Shown here one piece after another: positions 1 to 7,079 of a stretch of 20,296 nt of DNA. Under the pieces are notes generated by a model. The model ran no database searches, was not told where the DNA came from, and was given only the letters and a program-made list of their open reading frames with translations. Every line of letters begins with the position of its first letter. Within the stretch, counting starts at the first letter, position 1. The stretch comes from Neocallimastix lanati (nom. inval.) (taxonomy: Eukaryota > Neocallimastigomycota > Neocallimastigomycetes > Neocallimastigales > Neocallimastigaceae): assembly GCA_016946835.1 (NCBI GenBank), contig JACVTC010000531.1, positions 1-20,296 on the forward strand, read 5' to 3'. A program made the translations under genes and the position numbers.

Positions 1-476
1 AACCCCTAACCCTAACCCTAACCACCCTAACCCTAACCCCTAACCCTAACCCCTACCCTAACCCTAACCCCCTAACCACCTAAACCCCTAACCCCTAACC
101 CCTAACCCCTAACCCTAACCCCTAACCCCTAACCCTAACCCCTAACCCCTAACCCCTAACCCCTAACCCTAACCCTAACCCCTAACCCTAACCCTAACCC
201 TAACCCTAACCCCTAACCCCTAACCCCTAACCCCTAACCCTAACCCCTAACCCTAACCCTAACCCTAACCCTAACCCTACCCTAACCCCTAACCCCTACC
301 CTAACCCTAACCCCCTAACCCCTAACCCCTAACCCCTAACCCCTAACCCCTAACCCTAACCCCTAACCCTAACCCCTAACCCTAACCCCTAACCCTAACC
401 CCTAACCCTAACCCCTAACCCCCTAACCCTAACCCCCTAACCCTAACCCTAACCCTAACCCTAACCCTTAACCCTA
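1..476. repeat. Telomere tract, mixed CCCTAA / CCCCTAA repeats
   Basis: The first 476 bases are an almost uninterrupted array of CCCTAA and CCCCTAA units, with a few variants (CCACCCTAA, CCCTACCCTAA, CCCCCTAA). The C-rich strand reads 5' to 3' into the chromosome, which is the correct orientation for a left chromosome end with a TTAGGG/TTAGGGG overhang strand. The six- and seven-base units alternate irregularly, which suggests a telomerase with slippage at the G-run, although long-read errors in G-runs could add some of this. The array ends abruptly in AT-rich DNA near 476. Confidence 0.97.
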
Positions 477-708
477 ATAATTAGTTATTATTATAAAATT
501 ACATACTTTAATAAAAATAATAATTTATGAAAATAATTTTCATTATTTAAATTTAGTTTAAAAATTATTATTTATAATTCTATCATTATAAATGATTAAA
601 TTATTGAATAAAAAAATTAAATATAAAAATAAAAAAAAAAAAATTATAAAATGTATGTAATTACTATAAAATTTACTAATTTTAGATTTTTACAATATTA
701 AATATTAT

Positions 709-710
<2 letters not shown>

Positions 711-746
<36 letters not shown>
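711..746. repeat. Poly(T) tract, 36 bases
   Basis: An uninterrupted run of T in the subtelomere. It could be the reverse-strand poly(A) tail of an old retroelement insertion or simply homopolymer expansion in an AT-rich genome. Nothing next to it decides between these. Confidence 0.8.
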
Positions 747-752
<6 letters not shown>

Positions 753-1165
753 TTAAATATAATTTAAAGTAAAAAAAAAATATAATACTTAAAAAAGATA
801 TTAATATTGCCACATTAAAGAATCTCTACTGTAAAAATTTTAAATAATATCAATAATATCTTTATAAATATTAAATAAATATTAATATTTTATTTAATAA
901 TATTTAAGATTAAATTAAATAAATTTTATAGTTTGTACCAGTAATACAATTAATATTTATTTAATTTTATAAATTAATAATTTTATAAATAAAAAATTGA
1001 TATTAAATTTTAAGAAATATATATTTTGAAATTATAAATTAAAATCATTAAATATTACAAGTGTAAAAAATTTTAATTAATATTATAAATCAAATCAAAA
1101 TTATAAATATATGAATATTTATATTATATAATAATTAATATTTAATTTTTTTTTTTTTTTTTTTT

Positions 1166-1202
1166 GTCGTAAATTTTATTTGTTATTTTTTAAATAAACG
1201 AC
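1166..1202. repeat. Bulged inverted repeat in subtelomere
   Basis: The arms GTCGT (1166-1170) and ACGAC (1198-1202) are complementary, and just inside them TTATTT (1176-1181) pairs with AAATAA (1192-1197), leaving a five-base bulge on the left and a loop of about 10 bases. The GC pairs make it less likely to be chance than the many pure A/T palindromes here. No function can be assigned. Confidence 0.45.
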
Positions 1203-1630
1203 TAAAATTTAACAATCTTAAGTTTCAAAAAAAAAAGAAAAAATAAAAAATAAAATTATTTGGAACGATTATTCATTATGATTTGAAATTATTTATTAAA
1301 AAAAAAAAATAATACTACTTATTTTTATTTTAATATGAATTAATTAAAAATCAATTTTATTATATTAAAAAATAAAAAATAAGAAATTAAATTATCATAA
1401 TAATTTAAATAAATAAATAATAATAATAAAAAAAAAAAAAATTTATTAAAATATTAATAATATGTAACTCCTAATTATTAATTAAAAGTAAGGAGGATGT
1501 ATGATAATATTAATAATTAATATTTATAAGATCTTTTATTTCTAAATTAAAAATATATAAAGGTTTGTACCATTAAAATTTTTGTAATTATAATTAATAG
1601 AAAAAAAAGTTAAATGCAAATTATAAAGGG

Positions 1631-1670
1631 GATTTAATTTTAAAATAGGAGATTTAATTTTAAAATATAA
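1631..1670. repeat. Two tandem 20-base units upstream of ORF1-like gene
   Basis: The unit beginning GATTTAATTTTAAAATA occurs at 1631-1650 and again at 1651-1670, differing only in the last few bases. It lies about 90 bases before the ATG at 1758, within the likely 5' leader or promoter of that gene. It may be a duplicated regulatory box or a replication-slippage product. Confidence 0.55.
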
Positions 1671-1757
1671 ATAGAAGACAAATTTTTAAGTAAAATTTTC
1701 ATTAAATAAAAATATTCTTTATAATTAAATATTCTTATAAATTTTTAATATCTTATA

Positions 1758-3971
1758 ATGCCATCTAAAGGGGAAGAAGTCTTAAGCTACGCCGGTGTTT
1801 ACCACTTGTCATTTATTCTTAGTGGTAAAAACCAAAGCGCGGACGGACGCCCTATTCCGATCCGCTGCAGAAGATGCGGGGGAATTTTTACTAAGACAAG
1901 TCATACCCGCCTCTACTGCTCGAACAAACGAAAGAAATGCAACAATAGCTGCACCTTTAGTGCTCTTAAGGCGTATCTTATTGATCTTTATAATCATAAG
2001 ATCGTCTCTCTCAGTAAGGGAAATGATAACATACCTCTTATCCTATTCAAGAATGGGAGACAGGTCATATCTCTCCCCTTCCAAAGTCCTAATCCCAAGG
2101 ACAAAACTAATGAAGACCTCTTCAAACCGGTACCAGTAAAGAAGCTACTCACGATGGTGCCTAGTTTGAGAAACCATTTCTGGTGCAAATATGATTATTG
2201 TAGACCAGAAATGAACGACAAAGAGGAGATTGATGTAAATCAAACCCTCCTCTCTGCTGAACCTACTACCTCTTCTAACGGTACTACTCTAGTCATCGCA
2301 GCACCTACCCAAGATGCTGCGATGAAAGAAGCTAACTCTGGGGAAGAACTCGTTGGAAAGACCGTCAGTAATCCCATGATTACTGAAGAGCCTATCTTAA
2401 AGCCTGTGATTCCCTCCACAACGAAAGAAGTAGATATCTTAAGCCAAGAAAGGTTATTCAAGAAGCCAGTGACCGAAGGGACTGGTAAAAGAAAAAATAA
2501 CCCCTTGGAAGAAGATGAACGAAATCCTAGCATTGAGAGATATCTCTCAAGCTGCCAAAATTCGGCCCCTAAAGAGCTCAATCAGTTCGATTTAGACGAA
2601 TTTAATCGTCTTAGAACTGAGAACGCTCATTTAAAAAATTTATGTTATAATAGTAAGATTGAAATTTCCAATCTTACTGAATCAATAAGAAGCCTAGAAG
2701 AGTCTTGGAAAAAGGAGAAAGTTAAACTTTCATCCCAAATTTTCAAGGCTCAGAACAACTCAGTAGCACTTAGTACGGTGCTACAAAATAAGTCTGAAGC
2801 CTCCCCCTCTCGACTTTCTCTTGAAATATTAGAGAAAAAGGAGAGGATCAAAAAAATGATAGAAGAAAAAAAGGGAAAATGTAAGGATATTACAGATTCC
2901 CTTGAGAAGAATGCCGACCATCTTCCTCCACAGCTTCAACGAATAAGAAGTCAGGAAGATGGCCTCCCCTTAATTCAGGAAAGTATCCTGAGCCTCATTA
3001 TGAGGCAACCTAAGATCATCCGAAAGGATGATCTTGACTTAGTATATATTAAAGGCATTCAAAGGCAACCCATCTGGGTTATCAAAAAATGCCTTAGTAA
3101 TCTTGGAATACGACATTTTTATATTAAAAATGTCTCGTTCATTGGTAAAGACATTTGCGAACTTACAGTTCTCAAAAGATCCAAACCAATGATTATTAAC
3201 ATCCTTAAAGTTTTTGAAAACTCATTCAAAGTTCTCGAAAACTTTAACCCTGTTGCTGTTGACAATGCCTCTACAGCTAATGATGAAGATATTCTTAGAG
3301 TAGAAAAAGCATGCTACCGAAGAATATCTGAAACTATTAATAGAAAAAGAAGTCCTGATTATATTAAGGACTTCTTTTCTAATGTTATCCAGAATATTAA
3401 ATTTACCAAATTTAATATTCCTACGCCTACGCCTACTGCTGTTCCTGATGAAGCTTCTCTTAATGTAGAAGCCTCTACCTCAGGTAATAACTTCGCTGCT
3501 CCTTCTTCGGTTTGTGCCCACGATAATGCTCCAGCTACCATCAATGATGCTCCAGCTAACTCGCCCGGCTCGACCTCGGAAGTAGCTAATGCTGCCCTCC
3601 GCTCTAGTAAAGAAGCCATCTCTGCCTTTGCCCTTGCGCTAAAGGAAAGGGTTGTTAGCCCATCAAAGGGCTTTGCTGCTTTTAAGGCTGCTAATCCAAG
3701 TGGCCCTCTTGAATCCCCAGAGTTCAAAGGTACGTCTGAACTCTTTGAGGATGACAGCCTAAACACGGAGGATGATAATGATTCAATTATCTCCTCAACG
3801 TTAACTCCTACAGTGCCAATTGAGCACTACCATGAAGCCGGGATGGATATGTATAGTGACACTATAATATCCAATTCCCCTAATATTCTCAGTACAACTA
3901 TTAATCCATTAAATCCTATGGATTATAGTTCTGAGGATATTATTGAATCTATGAAATATATCAATGAATAA
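1758..3971 (+). CDS. Retrotransposon ORF1/Gag-like protein (737 aa)
   Basis: Intact 737-residue ORF from ATG 1758 to TAA 3971. Seen: a Cys-rich cluster near the N-terminus (C37, C40, C54, C61, C65) suggesting a zinc-binding fold; a low-complexity Ser/Thr/Pro linker; a Leu-spaced, charged segment at about 280-330 that looks like a coiled coil; a compact segment at about 425-485 containing the motifs YIKGIQRQPI and ISFIG-like NVSFIG; then an Ala/Ser/Pro-rich, acidic tail. From memory of the families, the KGI-R-PI...SFIG segment recalls nucleic-acid-binding ORF1 proteins of non-LTR retrotransposons in early-diverging fungi; I cannot confirm this without a search. Zinc cluster, coiled coil and RNA-binding-type domain are the usual ORF1 plan. 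Base composition and codon use are much richer in G/C than in the flanking genes, so it has a different origin from the viral block. No endonuclease or reverse transcriptase follows, so the element is incomplete or ORF1-only. Confidence 0.6.
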   Translation: MPSKGEEVLSYAGVYHLSFILSGKNQSADGRPIPIRCRRCGGIFTKTSHTRLYCSNKRKKCNNSCTFSALKAYLIDLYNHKIVSLSKGNDNIPLILFKNGRQVISLPFQSPNPKDKTNEDLFKPVPVKKLLTMVPSLRNHFWCKYDYCRPEMNDKEEIDVNQTLLSAEPTTSSNGTTLVIAAPTQDAAMKEANSGEELVGKTVSNPMITEEPILKPVIPSTTKEVDILSQERLFKKPVTEGTGKRKNNPLEEDERNPSIERYLSSCQNSAPKELNQFDLDEFNRLRTENAHLKNLCYNSKIEISNLTESIRSLEESWKKEKVKLSSQIFKAQNNSVALSTVLQNKSEASPSRLSLEILEKKERIKKMIEEKKGKCKDITDSLEKNADHLPPQLQRIRSQEDGLPLIQESILSLIMRQPKIIRKDDLDLVYIKGIQRQPIWVIKKCLSNLGIRHFYIKNVSFIGKDICELTVLKRSKPMIINILKVFENSFKVLENFNPVAVDNASTANDEDILRVEKACYRRISETINRKRSPDYIKDFFSNVIQNIKFTKFNIPTPTPTAVPDEASLNVEASTSGNNFAAPSSVCAHDNAPATINDAPANSPGSTSEVANAALRSSKEAISAFALALKERVVSPSKGFAAFKAANPSGPLESPEFKGTSELFEDDSLNTEDDNDSIISSTLTPTVPIEHYHEAGMDMYSDTIISNSPNILSTTINPLNPMDYSSEDIIESMKYINE

Positions 3972-4913
3972 ATATATTTCATACGATTTCAGTTTTAATT
4001 AAATATACTTACTTTACGAACAAACTAAAATTTAATTTCTTTATAAATTTTATTTTAAAATATTCTACTAGATTATAAAAACTTTATATTCTTTTAGATA
4101 ATTACAAAAATTCTTTTATTAGAATTACTTTTATTATTCATTTACTTTAAAAGAATAATTTTTCTCTTCCTTAAAATTCTAAACTTTATAGATATATACT
4201 TTTTTTTTACTTTATCGAACTTTTATTTTTTTACTAAAAATGTATTAATTTACTTAAAATCATGTAGTCATGATTTCATATAATTTATATATACATTAAT
4301 TAATGTATTATCTAATCGAATAATTTTAATAAAAATTACAAAGTTTAAAACCTAACCCTATTCCTTTTAAACCTGGGATGAAAAATAAACCTTATTTATT
4401 ATTAAATAGAAATATTGATGGTTCAATAATTATACCAAATAAAAATAATTCTGACTATATGATATATTAAGTTTCGTTTTTGTTCAGAAACATCTTCATT
4501 ATTTATAGATTATTATTGTTTAAATTTATATATTTATATATAATTTATATATATATTTTTTATTATTTATATATTTAAAAATTATGTTTTATATATTGAT
4601 TTTTTATTATTTATATATTTAAAAATTTATGGTGTATATATATATATATATTTAGTTTATATTTTTTAAAACAAAAAAAAAAAAAATATTTCATCAAATC
4701 AACTAATTTTATTGATTTCTTTAATCTATGTAATGAATTAAATTTATTTATTGTTTTCTTTATTTTAAATTTAACATAATAATTTAATTACATACAAAAA
4801 AAGAATTTATTATATAGATGTAAAAATTTTATTTACATTTATATTTCTTAAATAAAATGATAATAATATATTCGTTTTCATAAAGCAAAATTAATAAAAT
4901 TATTTAAAAATAA
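3972..4913. other. AT-rich spacer between ORF1-like gene and viral block
   Basis: About 940 bases of AT-rich DNA. The part up to about 4330 may be the 3' untranslated end of the retroelement; no poly(A) end or target-site duplication is obvious. At 4333-4470 there is a short coding-like scrap (see its own entry). From 4500 to 4913 I see only A/T-rich sequence, including a 7-base-arm hairpin (ATGTAAA at 4818-4824, TTTACAT at 4832-4838) upstream of the RNA polymerase gene. No reverse transcriptase and no N-terminal RNA polymerase sequence is visible here. Confidence 0.6.
4333..4470 (+). pseudogene. Short coding-like remnant, unidentified
   Basis: An open stretch between a stop at 4330-4332 and a stop at 4468-4470, about 45 codons, with a possible ATG at 4378. 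It is richer in G/C and uses a more protein-like residue mix (Pro, Asn, Asp, Gly) than random translation of the flanks. It contains the telomere-like string CCTAACCCTA at 4351-4360. Directly after the stop there is a small hairpin, GTTTC (4471-4475) with GAAAC (4487-4491). It could be the 3' end of a truncated viral gene upstream of the RNA polymerase gene, or chance. I do not recognise the peptide. Confidence 0.25.
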
Positions 4914-6416
4914 ATGACTAAAGAATATTTTTCTGAATCAGACATTAATTATATTTGTAATAAAATATCTAATCCATTTTCTAATGAGATTATTCATTTT
5001 CAAGTATACATTAAAAATTTACTTCAAAAAATTAGAAAATTTCTTGAACAAAAAAGGAAATCGCCAAATTTTAAACCCGATGAATTTGTTAAAATAGTTA
5101 TAAATCATATTAATTCACATAAAGTGGCAGCAAATACTCATGTTGGAATTCTAGCGGCTCAGTCAATTGGAGAACCGGTCACTCAATCAGCTTTGAGTTA
5201 TTTTCATAAACTTGCAGGCGATGATACGATTAATGGTTTGAAAGAGTTATATAATATAACTCATAATAAAACAGAGTTAAGTGTAGTTGAATTTTATTTA
5301 AAACCAGACGATTATGATGAAGATTCAAAAGAAAGAATTTTAAATAGTTTTAAATATATAAATTTAAAAGATATTGTATTAGATGTGGTTTATAACGGTT
5401 TTAATTTACGTTTTTATCTTTATTCCCATAGTGTTTTTGCCCATAGACTTCATCCTCTCATCATACACCAAGCTATCAAGCAATATTTAAAAGTTTCTAA
5501 AAACATTCTTGGAAAGTGGGATTCTTCATTTAATCTTGAGAATCTTTATATTGAATTTAAAAGCCCAGCTTCAAAAATATTAGACTGGTTAGATAGTAAT
5601 GGTATAGAATATGTTGTTGAAGAAGATATATTATGTGTTTATAAAGTAAAAGAAAATTATCCTAATAACGTAATAAACTTGGAAAGTGATGATGACTATA
5701 ATGATAAATATGTTTTAAGTGATAACGAACAGAATAAAAATGAATGGCAATATGAAGAAAATTTTCATACCCAAAATAAAAATGATGAAGAACGTCATAT
5801 CGAAATTAAAAATGAATCAAATATTACTAACGATAGCTTATTAGATTATTTTAAAATAAATAATTTAAAGTTTGAAGAAAAAGAAAATTACTATATACTT
5901 GATAGTAATTATGTTAAAATAAAAGATGAAAAAATTATCAAATTGCTAAGTGATATTTCTTTAACAGGAACTAAAGGAGTAAAAACTGTCTCTTCTAAAA
6001 TGCTTGGAGAAGAAGAATTTTACGTGGAAGTCGTCGGAAGAAATCTTGACCCTCTATTCGAAAATCAATATATTGATCTTGATCGTTCTCGTTATACCGT
6101 TTATGGTACTTCAAAATATGTTGATCATAACACTCGAAAACAAAATATTCTAGAGCAATTAAAACGAATTACTAATATCGATAAATCGTACTACAATAAT
6201 CAACATATTGAATTACTTACTAACTTCATGTGTCGGAATAATACCATCGTACCAATGTCACGTTTCGGAATGAAAAATGATGATTACTCATTTATTTCAA
6301 AATTGTCCTTTGAAGATCCTTATAGCGTTTTAGAAAATATTTTATACGGCGTTAAAGATAGTTTATCTTCCGTATCAGCAAAAATTATTACTGGAATATA
6401 CAATGGTAAAATTTAA
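4914..6416 (+). CDS. rpb1: RNA polymerase largest subunit, C-terminal part (A''-like, 500 aa)
   Basis: Intact 500-residue ORF matching the last third of the DNA-directed RNA polymerase largest subunit (RNA_pol_Rpb1_5 region). The trigger loop region is at 79-113: ILAAQSIGEPVTQ, then SALSYFH, then AG and GLKELYNI. Q91, L94 and H98 align with the catalytic trigger-loop Gln, Leu and His of Rpb1; the usual Asn after the Leu is Ser95. Residues about 121-240 form the jaw; 255-310 are an acidic, Asn-rich insertion; 350-378 carry the TGTKGV...VEVVGRNL segment; 446-500 hold the terminal VPMSRFGM...SFEDP...GVKDSLSSVSAKI...G motif that ends most largest subunits. There is no CTD heptad tail. A stop codon (TAA) immediately precedes ATG 4914, and no bridge helix, clamp or NADFDGD catalytic segment lies upstream, so this is either a true split subunit, as in archaeal A'', or the surviving 3' part of a broken gene. 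Convergent with the DNA polymerase gene. Confidence 0.92.
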   Translation: MTKEYFSESDINYICNKISNPFSNEIIHFQVYIKNLLQKIRKFLEQKRKSPNFKPDEFVKIVINHINSHKVAANTHVGILAAQSIGEPVTQSALSYFHKLAGDDTINGLKELYNITHNKTELSVVEFYLKPDDYDEDSKERILNSFKYINLKDIVLDVVYNGFNLRFYLYSHSVFAHRLHPLIIHQAIKQYLKVSKNILGKWDSSFNLENLYIEFKSPASKILDWLDSNGIEYVVEEDILCVYKVKENYPNNVINLESDDDYNDKYVLSDNEQNKNEWQYEENFHTQNKNDEERHIEIKNESNITNDSLLDYFKINNLKFEEKENYYILDSNYVKIKDEKIIKLLSDISLTGTKGVKTVSSKMLGEEEFYVEVVGRNLDPLFENQYIDLDRSRYTVYGTSKYVDHNTRKQNILEQLKRITNIDKSYYNNQHIELLTNFMCRNNTIVPMSRFGMKNDDYSFISKLSFEDPYSVLENILYGVKDSLSSVSAKIITGIYNGKI

Positions 6417-6444
6417 ATAATTATTCCTTATAAAGGATATTATT
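6416..6444 (+). terminator. Hairpin at 3' end of RNA polymerase gene
   Basis: Begins at the last base of the stop codon. TCCTT (6425-6429) pairs with AAGGA (6433-6437) around the loop ATA, and outside a small internal loop AATAAT (6416-6421) pairs with ATTATT (6439-6444). Its position directly after the stop resembles the palindromic 3'-end signals of mimivirus-like viruses. Confidence 0.5.
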
Positions 6445-7042
6445 ATAATATTATTATTAACAAATGTTATTTTCAAAAAAATGAATAATTTATAATGTAA
6501 ACATTTTTATATTAATATCTATATATTTAATTTTAAAGTTATATATATTTTATTTTTTTAAAAAATATATATACAAATATATATACTACTTTACATATAT
6601 TATTTAATATTATGATATATAAATTTTAGTTACATTATATATATAAAAATTTAAAATATATTTTTAAAAAAATATACTAAATTAAAACAAGAAATATTAA
6701 TTAGAGTAGATTAAATACATTAATATATATTGTGTAAATTAAAGTAATAATAATAAACTATAATAAAAATTTAATAATAATAGGACTAATGAAATTACAA
6801 AAATATAATAGTGCTGACAATGTCCTTTTTTTTTTTTTTAAAACATTTTATGTAAAATATAAAATTTGTACTATATGAAAAAATAAAATTAAATAACATT
6901 AATATAAATAAATTCATGAAAAGTAAAACATTATACTTGTACTTTTTATTTTAATTTTTATTATACACTTTGCTTTTATCTTATTTTATACAATTAATTG
7001 TAATTATCATTAAAAGTTTTATAAAAAATAACTTAGTATGAA
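6445..7042. other. AT-rich convergent intergenic region
   Basis: About 600 bases between the 3' ends of the RNA polymerase (+) and DNA polymerase (-) genes. The sequence is almost entirely A/T with many TATATA runs and I see no gene. A T13-14 run stands at about 6826-6839 after a GC-bearing patch (gtgctgacaatgtcc). Confidence 0.6.
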
Positions 7043-7079
7043 TAAAAATTTTATACTTATATTTATATTAAAATTTTTA
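7043..7079 (-). terminator. Hairpin overlapping the stop codon of the DNA polymerase gene
   Basis: TAAAAATTTTA (7043-7053) and TAAAATTTTTA (7069-7079) are perfectly complementary 11-base arms around a 15-base loop. The right arm contains the stop codon of the minus-strand polymerase gene (7077-7079). The stem is pure A/T but longer than the stems expected by chance in a window this small. Confidence 0.5.

Larger units (their letters stand above)
477..1757. other. AT-rich subtelomeric spacer, no gene seen
   Basis: About 1.3 kb of nearly pure A/T with long homopolymers (36 T at 711-746, about 20 T near 1146-1165). I see no coding potential on either strand. A few GC-containing items stand out: a bulged inverted repeat at 1166-1202, a smaller CTCCT/AGGAG inverted pair near 1468-1495, the decamer gtttgtacca at 931-940 and again at 1563-1572, and a short tandem duplication at 1631-1670. 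The last part probably holds the 5' untranslated region and promoter of the 1758 gene. Confidence 0.7.

Noticed and set aside
931-1572. Repeated decamer gtttgtacca at 931 and 1563 as transposon ends
   Set aside because: Only ten bases shared, same orientation, no coding sequence or wider similarity between the copies.
1795-3766. Several shorter open frames overlapping the ORF1-like gene on both strands
   Set aside because: The higher GC content leaves fewer chance stops; the 737-codon frame has domain-like structure and covers them all.
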